Assembly: GCA_029721515.1 (NCBI GenBank)
Contig: CM056555.1
Location: forward strand, 78,501-142,500
Source: Synanceia verrucosa
Taxonomy: Eukaryota > Chordata > Actinopteri > Perciformes > Synanceiidae
Direction: 5' to 3'
DNA: 64,000 nucleotides
Numbering within the stretch: position 1 is the stretch's first letter; every line of letters begins with the position of its first letter. Made by a program: the position numbers and the translations under genes. Shown piece by piece: positions 44,548 through 64,000 of this stretch. Below the pieces are notes generated by a model. That model was not told the DNA's origin, searched no databases, and saw only the letters and a list, made by a program, of their open reading frames with translations.

Positions 44548-45498
44548 AACCAATGAGCTGAGAGCTGCAGACAGGAAGTCAGAAGATGAACTAAACATGA
44601 GATTTTTGGACAATAAAAAAATTACAAGACTGATTTTAATAGTAATAATAAATAATAATTTAATAGTGTTTCATAATTAAATCTGAAACTTTAAGGTTTT
44701 GTGCAGTAAATATTCTAAAGCCCTTTGGAAAATATGTGAGTTTGGGTTATGTAAATAAAATTGAGTCCCGCTAGTGCCTCCTAGAGGCTGCAGTGTTCAT
44801 TACAGACAAAATTATGAAGGATTGTCCTGAGGTTGGCGATACAGGAAACATCACAGGGTCATTTAAACCTAAGGGGTCCTTCCTCTGGGGAGCCAGTAGT
44901 TGTTTGTGCGTGTTGGACTGAGGCTCAGTACAGTATAAATGTGGAGAAATCTGGAAGGTGGAGGATAATGATAACGAGACAGATTCAAGTTCATAAGTTA
45001 GCTGTAGAAAATACTGCAAACTTCAGCTTTTAGTATCTACTGGGCTGCAAATGAGAGCTGATAAATCACCTCCTAACTTTGAAATGTTTACATATTTGTT
45101 TGTAGTCAACGCAGGTGTGTCCCAGTGAAGGTGTCATGAAGGAGAACAAGCAGGGATGGACACCACATCTAACATGAATAATCTGTGACAGATTTCTAAA
45201 GAGTGACAGCTCTAATACAAAACAAAGATTAGAAAACCAGGTGTCCATCAGTCAGCAGGTGTGCTGCATGTAAGTCCTGTGGGAAAGACAATTTCAACCC
45301 CCAATATACTGGCCACCAAACAAGAAACGCTCAGATTGTGATTTGTGTGTCACTTTAATGTTCTTGTGTGGTCTGAGCAGAGAAGCTGATCGAAAGTTGT
45401 GCCGATGTTTCTGAAGACTAAAATCTCTCAGTTTTTCCCACAGGACCTGAATGCAGCATTGTTGGACTGTCTTCTGTCTCTTCAACAGAAACTGTTCG
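41300..45498. other. TRAF5 first intron, promoter side and intergenic DNA to RCOR3
   Basis: No coding exon is supported apart from the possible TRAF5 leader exon. An (AT)n run of about 27 units lies at 44492-44544. The right-hand part should be the RCOR3 3' UTR, running leftwards from 45498. Confidence 0.5.
43158..43300 (-). other. traf5: Candidate TRAF5 5' UTR exon
   Basis: A good donor (CTGAG|GTAAGA on the minus strand) at 43158 lies next to GC-rich sequence, and exon 41299-41009 has an acceptor just upstream of its ATG. So a leader exon is expected to the right, and this is the best candidate. The upstream edge is a guess. Confidence 0.35.
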
Positions 45499-45876
45499 TC
45501 AGTGGAGGGAGGAAGACGAAGCCTCTGATTGGTGGATGGTCAAGCCGGGAGGCTGCTGGGCGGAGTTTGGACCAGACCCCCCGGGGTTGCCGCCAATGGT
45601 CATGGGAGCTGGAGGACGGGGGTTGAGGCGGGGGGGCAGGGTGTTGGAGGGGCGGATGAGGGGCGGGGGCTGCTGCAGGGTGGGGCGAGGCTGCAGGAAG
45701 CGGGCCTGCTGTTGAAGGGGCGGGGGCTGGCGGTGCAGGGAGGGTGTGGCCGGGAGGGAGGGCCGCAGGAGGGGAGGGGGCTGGTGGAGGGAGGAGGAGG
45801 AGGAGGCACTGGATGTTGCAGGAATCTGAACCGAAGAGGAAGAGGAGGCAGCAGGAGATGCACCTGAAGAGGTCAT
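45499..45876 (-). CDS. rcor3: RCOR3 last exon: proline/glutamine-rich tail
   Basis: 125 codons plus stop, starting after a GTGTCAG acceptor. Low complexity: Ser-rich start, then LHRQPPPLQQQARFLQPRPT and PPRLNPRPPAP, ending SEASSSSLH. The tail length and motifs match vertebrate RCOR3. On the opposite strand the same GC-rich DNA gives long Gly/Arg frames without meaning. Confidence 0.9.
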   Translation of the reverse strand: MTSSGASPAASSSSSVQIPATSSASSSSSLHQPPPLLRPSLPATPSLHRQPPPLQQQARFLQPRPTLQQPPPLIRPSNTLPPRLNPRPPAPMTIGGNPGGSGPNSAQQPPGLTIHQSEASSSSLH

Positions 45877-48800
45877 CTGACACTGTAGTGAGAAGAGGGA
45901 AAGTCTGCATCACTCAGGTATTATACATGGTATATATTCTATGTGCTATATGCATCGGAATACAAATTGGGACATGAAACATTTAAAACCTGAATACTTT
46001 TAAATGTCTGACCTCTTCGTCTTCTTCGTCGGTGCTCTTTCCCGACGGAGTGGTGGAGCTCGTCTTCCCCTCCTCTCCAGAGGTGATGCTGTCTCCGTTG
46101 GGAGCTTGTGTTCCTTGCTCGGCCTCCCACTCCTGCAGCACTTCGTCCAGGTTGAACCGCCGCCGGTAGTTCACAAAGAAGTTCTTCACCTGGCCCACTG
46201 TCTTGTTACCGATGACATCTGCAATGGCCTGGAAGTCTTTCCCGTATTTCCTCACACCTGAATAACATCACGGACGGCTAATAATGATGCAATCAAGTCT
46301 TACAGTACAGTACAGTGGGCTGTATAATGGCATAATGGACTACAAAACCAAAACTACAGGCAAAAAGAGTCTGTAAAGTATATTTTCTAAAGGTCTAATC
46401 CTCTTCCTGTGTTAAATGTTCACATCACATTTCCACTGTGACTTTGAAGAGGAAACGTCAAAACGATTTTTTTTTTTTTTTTTTTTTGCAACTCATTGCA
46501 CTTTTTCTAACCTGATCTGATGAAGCTCACCTTGAACGGCCAGGAGCTGCTCATCTGTGGTCCAGCGGGCATTCACCTTCTGGTTACACTGCAGCAACAA
46601 CAACTGGCCGTTAACAAATGACAGTTTATAACAGGAACCGCTCATCTAACACAATAAGAAGATAATAAGGAGACTCATGTATATGTATGTTATCTCTGCT
46701 TAAAAACTGTGTTTGCATTGGTGACGCACCTCAGCCAGCCTGAACTCTTCAATCCCAGACTCCAACATGTGTTTCAGGCCGCTGTTCATCTGTTTGGCGT
46801 TCTGCACCTGGAGAACGAAACAGAAACACTGGGATGAGTGTCAACAGTCTGACTTTCACTTTTGGTTCAGCAGCAAACCAGCAGGGGGCGATACAGTCCA
46901 GGCAGTAATCTGAACAGGCACTGCTCAGGACGCCTCAGAGACACTCTAGGGGTCTTTCAAACAGTTCTAGCTAACCAGCAGCTAACAGCAGGTTAGCTGG
47001 TTAGCTGCTGTTGACGATGATCCCTGGATATCCGGTGAGTCTATTAAAAACATGCTGTCTTTACACTGATATGCTAACAGGAAGATGCTAATATTAGCAT
47101 GCTGATGCTAAACCCAACTAATGTTTACAGGTGTTCTCACATTTGTGTGTTTATTCCAGATACTAAACTACTACTTAATCCTCTCAGCAGACGCTCCAGA
47201 GCTGTTTGTCAATTTTTACAACAGAAAGCTCCAGAAAAACTAACTTTTAATCACAACAAACAGACATATATTGTTTTCAACATGCAGCATTAAACTGAAG
47301 GACAGCAAGTATACTGCAGCCATCATGACGTAATTACCTGCTTTAACATAATGTACAGCTGCATTTACAAAATACGTACAAAGTTCTTCATAACGCTACA
47401 TCCTTGAACTCTGATTCTGTTGCTCATATTGAGGAGACAATATGATATGGAAAACAGCCTGTATTAATGTATTAATTAATTAACACGAGTCACAAAGCCT
47501 ATATCTGCTTACTTGTATTCAAACTCAAGTTGTCTCCATTACAAATGATCTGAATTAGCTGTTAGCTGCTCCTGTTTGCCGTGTACTCATGGGTTACTCT
47601 GATCCTGAAGAAAAAACATCAGGATTCTTAGGCAAGATCTTTACGTGGATTTAAGGACAATTATTTGTGATAAATTCAGTGTCAGTCATAATGAATGCAA
47701 GCTGGTTAAAAATCTGAATTTCTTTTTATTCTTCATCACTTTCCTCAGATCCCTGAGCAGCTGCAGGAGGAGGAGGAGGATGGGTTTAACAGCATCTCCT
47801 ACCTGTCTCTTGAGGGACACCAGCTCCATGTCCAGCTGACGGAGGAGGGTGTTGGCAGCGGAAGCGCTACAGGAGACGGCCACCACGTCCTCCTGGGTCA
47901 GGTACATGCCTTTGGGTGGTCTGCATCGAGAGCGCTGGTGGTGTCTGTGCTGCAGCGTCTGGTGCTCCCGTCGACCCAAAGCCATCTTTGAGCCCGGCAC
48001 CACCGGCTCCACCTGGTTCTGTAGGGAGGAAAAACAGCTGTTTACTGACGATGATGATCAGTAAAGGATTACCGCACAAATATGTAACTGAATGCACTAG
48101 TAAATAATATTGTTTTTACTTTCTTAATTGTTGTGTAAATGTAAGGAAAGCAAACAAAAACATCTATCCAGGTGATTTAAAAAGCAGGAAGCTTTTTATT
48201 TTTGTTCCTTTATCATCAATAATTTTCCTATTTTTCTATTTCCCCTTCACTACTATACATTTTCACATTTTACTATATAATGAGATGGATGTGACTTATA
48301 CAGTTCAATGATTGTTTTTACATATTTAACAATATTATATTTATGTCTCCAGTTATGATTCATTTACCCGTTTTTTGCTACGTTTCACGGCCCCTTAACT
48401 TGCTAAATTATTTCTCCTTAACACAGATTTATTAAGAAAAAATATCAAAGGAATGTCATGGTAACAGCAGCTCAGGTGTGTCTACGTACCTCTTTCTTGG
48501 TTTCCTTGTTGGGGTCATAGTCGCTGTCGTTGGCTTCAACGGGAGCAGCCTCCTCCATCTCCTCATCACTACGGCAACAACAAGAAGAAAAGGCCAAAAT
48601 GAAGTCAGTACACATCATCACAACAAAAAAAGTCTGATTTGAATCTGAAAATCATAAATAAATATGTAAGAAAATCAATCTGTAGCAAAGACATTAAATT
48701 TTATATTGCATGTTTCAAAAACATTTATTCACTGTTGATTGGAAATTATATTTTTCAAATATTTCAAAATCATCCTGCTGTCAACAGCAACAAACTTCCT

Positions 48801-49303
48801 TTAACCATTAAGGTGTTTCTTTCTTCATAAGAATCCTTACACCTGATCAGCGAGCAGTACCTGTCGTCCTGGTTGCTCCTGTTGGCCAGTTTCCGAGCCT
48901 GTCGGTCCATCAGACTGGTTCTGGAGCGGGTCTTCTTCCAAGAGTAGTAGTACTTCACCAGACTAGAGATGGATTTGTCTGGTAACTGAAGAAAACACAA
49001 TAAAATTCAACATGTATGTAGTGGAGCAGAAGTACAAAGAGCAGAGAACGGTAGTAAATGTACTCCTTTGTGTCTGTGACTATAATGCAGTAATGATGCT
49101 GTACATCAGATGCACAGCCTTTACCATCTGCTGGATGCGGTGGAAGCTCTTGCCATGGAAGCTGAAGGCCTGTTCAAACAGCACCTTGTCCTCCACCGTC
49201 CACTCGTCTGGAAACGGGGTGAAGTTCGGCAGGTCGGCCAGAGACTTCTCTATGTTGTGTTTGTGCCAGAAGAGCATGCCGAGTGCCTACAAGCCCGCGC
49301 GCA

Positions 49304-49346
<43 letters not shown>

Positions 49347-51367
49347 AGATTTAGCACATGGAAATACAATGACTGCCATGAAACCTGTTTTATGTACTGC
49401 ATTTAGTGCAGTTTGTTTTGTCAGTTTAACCTGTCATCATCAGTGACATAATCTGTTATTTTCCAGAGTCATGGCTGTGCAGAGTTATGCAAACCATCGT
49501 CTCCTCCGTAAACTTTTATTGCTGAAATACTTTGTGGATTAACCTGAGTCTAAAGATTAACTGACACTGTTGACAATGTTTAGTGCATAACATACATTAA
49601 AATCTCTTCATTATCCTCTTTTTATTTGGGAAACAACATCTGGTGAGGAGTGAAACAGCTTGCTGAACAACAACTTATTTATGGTAGGATGTTGGTTTCT
49701 AAAATCACACAACACTGAGCAGCTCTCACTGCTCTTTTTTTAAAAGTTTTCCTCTTACACTGAGCAGATGTTTTAAGCTTTAAATCCTCTCAAGAGAGCC
49801 TCACCTGCTCCACGTTGTAACCATGTTTCTCTTTGGCTAAAGCGATGTATTCGTCCACTGTGGAGAAAAACACACAGTAAGATCAGCCTGACCTGAGGTC
49901 CTTTTAGAGGACTGCAGCATAGTGTGGAGGACAGGAAGTTGACTTACATTTGGAGTCGACGATGGTGTGGTACGGAGACCAGACCAGCATGCCTCCGCTG
50001 TCTTTATCTGTGTACTTAGTGGAGCCTGAACGAACATATGGAACATCACATTCATTAAACCTTTAAAGGGACACTCCACAAACTTTACACATGAAGTTCA
50101 ACTATAAGGAAAATGCTCTAAAAGAAGCCGTCCAAAGTTTATTCTGCATTGTTTAATGGGAAATACAGCATCCTAAATGTCTGGTTTTCACTGCTGCGCA
50201 GATTCGGATTAGCTTTATAAATTAATTTCTCTGTTGGTTTCTGTAAAACAATCATGCTGCCAGTTTGAGCGCATCATTTCTTCATATTTTTAAAATCACT
50301 TTCATTTTAATTTGTTTCAAAAAAATTAAAATTATAATATATATTAAATACAGAAGATATCAAGGTCTCCAAGAACAAAAGAGGGGGTAATTGATTAGAT
50401 TTAAATAATTAACATCTTGTGGACCACATCATATATTACTATAAATTAATTTATGATAAGATGATAAATATAAGGTGTTAGGTTTTCATTTAAAATACTG
50501 ATTGTGCCTTCTAACAAGCATAATAATTGTTTTGAGAGCATTTGCCAGTTTGTTTTGACAGTGAAAAATGCCCTATAGATAATAAAATGCTCAAATATCA
50601 AAAAGTATCAAGCAGGCTGTAATCATTTGTAAATCTTCTAAAACGTCAACGTATATAATTTGAATGTGAACCAACATTGAAATTTAAATACCAGACTGTA
50701 TTTTCTAGCTTGCTGATAGGAAGTTGTAGTTAATTTATTATCATGTTATATTTGTATTGTTATTTTGATCGCAGCTCTCACTCTGCCACAGATAGCAAAA
50801 GAAATTACTTGTAAACAAACAAACTTTATCAATCTATTAATTACAAACTCATGAATGTCACAAGTTGTCACTGAGTAGTTGAGGTAGCCTCGGTTCTCTC
50901 CTCAGTTAATAACTGTTATTTTTGGTTTATTTAGTTTGTTAACACAGTTCACAAACTAATATATGATTGAAATGTTTGAACGCACCAACATGTGAAGCTG
51001 TGTGTGTAGCTACAGTCTGTACAGGGAGGCCACCGAGGCTACCACCGTCCGTCACTCAGGTACAAACCAGTGAAAACTCACCGGGCTCGAACTCGGGAAT
51101 GTTGGCCTGATAATCGGCTCCAACACGCATCCCCACATCTAGAAAACACCAGCATTGTAAACAGGAGAACTATTGATCAAAATGTTCGCGATTAAAACGC
51201 GCCTATACAGAGCGACGAGAGACTTGTTCGAGGCTATACCCACCGTGTTCGTCGTCGCTGCCGCTTTCGTCAGAAAAATGTCCGTTAGAGGCGTTGGACG
51301 GACTCTTGGTGCCGTTTGATCGGCCTTTCCCCAAGTACTCCGACCCTTTATCCATCATCCCCGGCAT
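45499..51367 (-). CDS. rcor3: REST corepressor 3 (CoREST family)
   Basis: Nuclear scaffold that links the LSD1 demethylase and HDAC1/2 to chromatin. Twelve coding exons on the minus strand: 51367-51244, 51138-51082, 50025-49948, 49857-49805, 49286-49125, 48985-48861, 48568-48490, 48018-47803, 46807-46730, 46588-46531, 46257-46013 and 45876-45499. They total 1653 nt, 550 residues, all phases consistent. In order: MPGMMDKGSEYLGKGRS start, ELM2 domain, SANT1, linker, SANT2 and a Pro/Gln-rich tail with PPPLQQQARFLQPRPTL, which together with PRLNPRP and the final SSSSLH marks RCOR3 rather than RCOR1 or RCOR2. The ATG at 51367 is in a GC-rich first exon. Confidence 0.95.
46013..46588 (-). CDS. rcor3: RCOR3 SANT2 exons
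   Basis: Exons 46588-46531 and 46257-46013 encode NARWTTDEQLLAVQGVRKYG and DFQAIADVIGNKTVGQVKNF, the second SANT (Myb-like) domain, which in CoREST contacts DNA and positions LSD1 on nucleosomes. An acidic/Ser-rich stretch ending STDEEDEE follows. Confidence 0.93.
46466..46488. repeat. Poly-T run
   Basis: About 23 T in an RCOR3 intron. On the sense (minus) strand this is poly-A. Confidence 0.9.
48861..51138 (-). CDS. rcor3: RCOR3 ELM2 and SANT1 exons
   Basis: Exons 51138-51082, 50025-49948 and 49857-49805 encode DVGMRVGADYQANIPEFEPG, KYTDKDSGGMLVWSPYHT and DEYIALAKEKHGYNVEQ (ELM2, HDAC binding). Exons 49286-49125 and 48985-48861 encode ALGMLFWHKHNIEKSLADLP, DEWTVEDKVLFEQAFSFHGK and SISSLVKYYYSWKKTRSRTS (ELM2 end and SANT1). 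All are near-identical to vertebrate CoREST proteins as I remember them. Confidence 0.93.
49306..49343. repeat. (CA)n microsatellite
   Basis: About 19 CA units just upstream of the RCOR3 exon 49286-49125. Confidence 0.95.
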
Positions 51368-52735
51368 CTCGCCGTCTAAATTGACCGTTTTACCGCCGCT
51401 GTTTCTGGATAGAAAATGTCAGCAGGAGCTGGAGGTTTTTCTGCTGCTGTTCGCTCACTGACCGCAACTCCGTCCGTGTCGCTGTCGCGCTCTTCTCTTC
51501 GATACCACCGCCTCATATACGGTCTCTTCGGTCAATGACATCCCACAGACACCAGCAGCAAAACCTCTTATAAATATATCTTAGTTTTGATGTATAAATT
51601 GACTCCTGGTAGGGAGATTTCCTCGCTTAAAGCGGTGGGTGATTGGGATCTAACCACCGCAGCGGAAGGCTTTTTACGCACCGTCGGGCGGCAGTGCTGC
51701 TTCAGCTGCTGCGGCGCCTGTGGCAGCAGATCCCTCCGCCAACACAAACTAATAAACCAAAATAAAAAATAAATACAGAATTAAATTAAAACTGAGCTTC
51801 AACAGGAGCAAAACCTCTATTAGGTTAATTTAAAGCAAAATCTGTGTCTTACGTGACTGGAAATTATAAATATTACAAATAAATTTTACTGTAAACACAC
51901 TTCCGTTTGAATACATATCACGGTTTTTTACATATTTGTTTTAATGTTATTATGACGCTATCTGAACTGAAACTGATGAAATATTGCCGATAATTCAACG
52001 TGTTATTTATTTTTGTGTTCTAAGTGTTTATCAGTAGGTGTTCCTGCACTGACTCTTGATGAGCAGCAGGGGGAGACACCTCTCAACAATCTAACACCTG
52101 AATCCTGCAGGGAGGAAACTATTTACATTAGATTAGAGGAGATCATGTTAAACTTTCTCTCTTTATGAGCAATTCATTCAGTTTCATTCATTTAAAGTCA
52201 CTTCAGATCAGTTCTAGAGACTATTTACAAAATAAGTTGCCCTGCAGCCTGTTTTACTCAGTCTATAATTGGTTTGTACAATATTTTAATATCACAATAC
52301 ATATAACCCAATGACACATTTTGTGAATCACTTAACTACACACAATACAACTAATCAAAGCAGTAACATAAACGGGACAACGGACAAACGAGACAAAATG
52401 AAGACTGCAGAAAAACAGTAAATATATTCAGAATAGAATAAATCTTGATTGTCAGTTCAGCAGCTCTTTGCTTGAAGCAGTGAAACATGAAAATACATTA
52501 TATAGCATATAAAAATAAAATGAAATAGAATTAACAAAGCAACATCATTGAGTATTCTATGGTAATGTGGTATTGGCATGGATATGTACACAGTATACAC
52601 AACAATGAATATTGGGGTGAAACTGAACATGGCAGTTGTTTACAGTTATTTATAGTGTATGAATAGCATATATAGTTAGTAGCTAGTCCTTTTTTTGATA
52701 TGCTAAAAGAATAAAATAGTTCCTCTGACATTGCT

Positions 52736-53090
52736 CAAAAACAGCCATCCACCCATCTTCTCCCTCTTATCCTCTCATAGGGTCAGGGGGGCTGGAGTCT
52801 ATCCCAGCTGTCTTAGGGTGAAAGACAGGGTACACCCTGGACAAGTGTCCAGTTCATCACAGGACACATAGAGACAGACAACCACTCACACCTACGGTCA
52901 ATTTAAATTAACCAGTTAACCTAATCCCCATGCATGTTTTTGGATGGTGGGAGGAAGCCAGAGTACCAGAGAGAACCCACACAGACATGAGGAGAACATG
53001 CAAACTCCACACAGAAAGACCTTCTTCTACCTTCTTGCTGTGAGGCGACAGTGCTAACCACTACACCACCTTGCCACCTTGCTCAAAAAC
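52736..53090 (-). mobile_element. RTE-type LINE 3' tail
   Basis: Contains the conserved fish strings TCATCACAGGACACATAGAG, ATGCATGTTTTTGGATGGTG, GGAGGAAGCC, GAGAACATGCAAACTCCACA and AACCACTACACCACC, the widespread 3' end of RTE-like (Rex/Expander type) LINEs. It is 5'-truncated. Orientation is inferred from the (CCATC) side and is less certain. Confidence 0.7.
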
Positions 53091-54491
53091 ATGAAACAGT
53101 AAAATGTTTGAATCCACAAAAGGCACTATTTTTGGCCTCTTTTTACTTTACTGATGCATTCTGTATTTCCTCCACTTCACTGTGTTTTCATGTTTAAATG
53201 TTGAGAGATCCAAGCACCTTTTAAGCATGAGGATCCTCCCTCACCCTCCAAGTTTAATCTTTGACTGGTGCACTAAGCACCAATTAGCATTTAGCCAGTT
53301 TATCTAATCATCACCAACACCTCGGGGTCCTTCAGGTCCCCTCGCTTCACTCACATCCTTAACAGTGAGTAAACTCAAACTTCCATATGGTGGGAGTCTA
53401 AAGCTCACAGTAAATGTTGAGATGCTTGATAACAGCTGTTTATTTACAGTGTCTAGCAGTTAGTGGGATCTATTAGCATAAATGCTTAATAGTTCAGCTG
53501 AAAATAAGAATGGCTGTGATTAGTTTGCTGTGTTTCCAGAGTAGCCCAGAAACACCAGCTCTAGAGGGTTTTTTTTAATGTAGAAACATAGAAACTATAT
53601 AGAAACAAAGCCCACTCTAGTTCTCCGACAAACCTGTGAAACTATGGAAACATGAGTCACGGGACTGTGTTATTTTTGTATTATTGCCAGTTTTGCACTC
53701 GTTGCTAACCTTAGGTGTGAGCGGAGGCAATCTGCGGCCACACCACTAGATGTCGACAAAGCTGCTCCCACCCACTGCACCTTTAAAACAGCCTGAATCA
53801 ATAGTTCTACAGTTTATTTTTGTGCTTCAAAAATTCTTGGATTACAACAATAACAGTTTATGATTACAGATATAATTTTGATCAAAGAGCTTGCACATGC
53901 TGGTGGATTAACCATTACAAAAACATAAAAAATATTTTTGGTAATTAGCAATACTGTTAATTTAGGGCAGCAGTGACACTACACTACACTGGCTGGTATG
54001 TATGGGTATGTATCTATGGCATATAGTGTTTTATAGCCCACCACCAAATTTACATTTCTACAGTGAACAGTAAAAAATATCAAAGCACATTATTATTGTT
54101 ATGTTTTGATTGAGATGTTAAATTCCTGTTATTTCCTGTCATTACTGAACAGAAAGATGTGTTTTAGTGGTTATTTGTTATTCTGGATTAATTCCAGTGT
54201 TCTGGATCAAATTTGGGTCTAAAAAGGTGAATTCAGTTTAAATTCCTCACTCCTGTTAAAAATGATGAAGAATAGTGAACAAAATATTTTTCTAATCATC
54301 AGTAGGGCGGGTGGTGGAATAATAAATTTATTGATTGATTGATTGATTTTTAAGATTTGACTGATCCTTGAGTGATGTAATGATGTCTGCACCAGTTATT
54401 TCTCTCTCTCTCTCTCAGTATGTCCTGAGCTCTCTCGACCGCAGCCGTCCTCACCGTGGCTCGTGCTGCAACCATCTGCCAATAACAAGCC

Positions 54492-54520
54492 TAGAGAGAG
54501 AGAGAGAGAGAGAGTAGAAC

Positions 54521-54551
<31 letters not shown>

Positions 54552-54783
54552 AAGAGAGAGAGAGTAGAAAGAGAGAGAGAGAAGAGAGAGAGAGTAGAAC
54601 GAGAGAGAGAGAGAGAGAGAGAGAGTAGAAAGAGAGAGAGAGTAGAAAGAGAGAGAGAGAAGAGAGAGAGAGTAGAAAGAGAGAGAGAAAGAGAGGAGAG
54701 AGAGAGAGTAGAACGAGAGAGAGAGAGAGGGTAGAAAGAGAGAGAGAGTAGAAAGAGAGAGAGAGAAGAGAGAGAGAGTAGAA

Positions 54784-54815
<32 letters not shown>

Positions 54816-54958
54816 AAGAGAGGAGAGAGAGAGGGTAGAAAGAGAGAGAGAGTAGAAAGAGAGAGAGAGAAGAGAGAGAGAGTAGAAAGAGAGAGAGAGA
54901 GGGTAGAAAGAGAGAGAGAGAAGAGAGAGGATAGAGAGAGAGAGAGAAAAGAGAGAGA
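54492..54958. repeat. Polypurine (GA)n tract upstream of KCNH1
   Basis: About 470 bases almost purely G and A on the + strand, made of GA runs broken by GTAGAA and GTAGAAC spacers. Blocks recur with a period near 80 bp (for example from 54520 and again from 54600). It ends about 110 bp before the KCNH1 ATG, so it is probably in the promoter or 5' UTR. Confidence 0.93.
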
Positions 54959-55032
54959 TTGAAAGAGGTAGAGACAGAGCGGTTCTCCTGCTTTTCAGCG
55001 CGCGTGGGGCTCGTGCAGCATCAGAGATGTGA

Positions 55033-62439
<7,407 letters not shown>

Positions 62440-62469
62440 GTGAGTACTTCAGTTTTTTTTAACAGTTCT

Positions 62470-62966
62470 GAACTCTTTGAGTGCCATTGACATATTTGTA
62501 CGTTATTTAAAATCCAACACTTGAGTGCCATTGACGTATAAATAGGTCAAAGTGGTTTTTAGGCAGCAGGCACTAGAGGGCGCTCTCACACAGCCTGTGA
62601 GTAATGCTGGGGCTTCTGGGAGATGTAGTCAGAGCATAAAGAGACGGTATACACCACAGAGATCAAAACAGGAAGTGGAGACGATCGAGATTAGAGAGCA
62701 AAACAAACAGAATGTGGAGAAAAAGTGTTGATTTTGGTGAAAGTGTCCTCTACTCTACCTCTGATAAAACAAGAATGGAACAAGGTAAAAACAAACATTT
62801 TTTTCATGATGAAATAGAGAGTCTCTTCTTTCATTTGAGCTATTCACTGTTTTCAGAGTCATAGTACTAAATATTCTGTGGGTCTAGAAATATGACTCTA
62901 AATGGACAAAAATGCTGGAACAAGACACTTTCTGTTTTAAAAAACGGCTGACACTCAATGAGTTAA
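62470..62966. mobile_element. TTAA-type MITE, copy 3
   Basis: The left end AACTCTTTGAGTGCCATTGA and the right end TGACACTCAATGAGTTAA are inverted partners. A second TTGAGTGCCATTGACGTA lies at 62522-62539. The interior is shared with copies 17644-18014 and 38849-39247. The longest copy, about 0.5 kb. Starts 31 bp after a KCNH1 exon. Confidence 0.8.
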
Positions 62967-64000
62967 AAGGTAACTTAGGTATTTTTCAACCTGGACTTTA
63001 TTGTCTCATGTTTTTGTGTCTCAGTGACTGATAGACAGCATTTTTTGAGATTGGTCCAAGAGGGGGGACACTGCAGACGGCAGCTGCTCATGGGCTGCAG
63101 TGTTATTCTATTGGGGCAAGCTGGCATCATCAATTACATCCAGAAAATAGCTTGTTGTTGCCAAGACAGTCTCTTATTATTATTATTGTTCTTTCTGAAA
63201 TATGGCGAGGTGGCGAGATTGTAAAGGCATCCATGGTGTTTTCCACCATGTAGTCAGAGCATGGTGGAAAACACCATGGATGTCTTTACAATCTTGGACA
63301 CAAAAACAAACAGACTGGTGAACAAATTTAATCTATTTAAGTCTGCCAGTGTAAAAAACAAGCACTTTTAGTAAACATACTTGATCAAAATGTTGTCCCC
63401 ATCAGTCAGCACAGCTGAAAAATAGTGAAGTTACCCTTTAAAGGTGCTTTGCCTGACCTGATTCCCCAAAAACCCAGAAACTCCAGCACCTCAGGACCCA
63501 GTTTATGTCCTAATCTGGGACACAACTTGCTGACAGTTGGCGGCCTCTCAGCGACTGCAATGATGAGTCAGCTGTTTCCCTCTTTTAGTGTTTTTTTCTT
63601 TTTCTGTTTCCATTAATGAAGCACCATAACTCCATGCAAAGCAGGACAGTCACCAGCTGCTGCTTATTGTCAGACATATTGTCATTTCAGTTCCAGATAT
63701 ACAAGACGACTGACTGATCAGAGTCTCACACTGACGGCTTTGAGTGATTTTAGTTTTACTGTCTCAGCATGGACACTTTGACATGTGGACAGGTGTGCTT
63801 CTTAAAAAGAGTTGACAGGAGTGATGGGCAATAACAAAAGTCTCTGGTTAAAAGGTTTACTGTCAGCTCTAAACACCTCGGGCCACCTCAGTATGGTAAC
63901 TCCGGCCAGGATGCAGGAATGATAATGATAATAATGAGAATTAGTGTTTGTAAGAAGTTGCTTGATTTGATGAGTCAAATTATTAAAGGCTGCAGTATTT
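62967..64000. other. kcnh1: KCNH1 intron 3, partial
   Basis: No exon is recognised up to the window edge. It contains the hairpin at 63216-63294 and a (TTA)n run near 63176. Confidence 0.55.
63216..63294. repeat. 35-bp inverted repeat with 9-base loop
   Basis: The left arm 63216-63250 contains CCATGGTGTTTTCCACCATG. The right arm 63260-63294 is its reverse complement with one mismatch in 35. The loop is TAGTCAGAG. A strong hairpin on either strand. Confidence 0.92.

Noticed and set aside
45529..45913. Gly/Arg-rich frames on the + strand and a Pro-rich frame in another minus frame
   Set aside because: Shadows of the GC-rich RCOR3 last exon, whose frame is fixed by the upstream exon phase and family motifs.

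Overview
The window is a piece of a vertebrate chromosome, almost certainly a teleost fish and probably a spiny-rayed one. It shows GT-AG introns, a fish-type FISNA-NACHT-LRR gene, L2 and RTE-like LINE tails, Tc1 transposons, CA/TA microsatellites and long minisatellites. Five protein genes can be assembled exon by exon with consistent intron phases. All exon coordinates were read by eye from splice signals, reading frame and remembered family sequences; no search was run.

Layout. (1) 897-13111, + strand: the C-terminal half of a MARK-family kinase, best match MARK1. Its introns hold a rearranged L2-like LINE (about 1062-5370) and two Tc1 elements in opposite orientation (6157-7744 broken, 8760-10382 intact). 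(2) 17339-22082, - strand: a full-length creatine-kinase-family gene with good exon phases that has lost many catalytic residues, including the active-site cysteine. It may extend 5' to 24065. One of its exons is duplicated into a LINE in a neighbouring intron. (3) 23564-33145, + strand: an NLR gene with FISNA, NACHT and 14 LRR exons, twelve of which form six tandem two-exon units. (4) 34289-41280, - strand: complete TRAF5. One intron holds a 1.4-kb decamer minisatellite. (5) 45499-51367, - strand: complete RCOR3, a CoREST-family corepressor. (6) 55069-62439, + strand: the first three coding exons of KCNH1 (EAG1 channel), preceded by a 0.47-kb polypurine GA tract and carrying a 53-bp minisatellite in intron 1.

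TRAF5, RCOR3 and KCNH1 lie in the same order and relative orientation as I recall for human 1q32, and MARK1 is at human 1q41. This supports the identities. The NLR and creatine-kinase-like genes look like fish additions between MARK1 and TRAF5. The genes do not form a pathway, although an NLR next to a TRAF adaptor is suggestive.

The observations I find most worth checking are: the creatine-kinase pseudoenzyme; two insertions flanked by long direct repeats (93 and 144 bp); the paired LRR exon array and a candidate myristoylated N-terminus of the NLR; and the register-locked decamer array in TRAF5.
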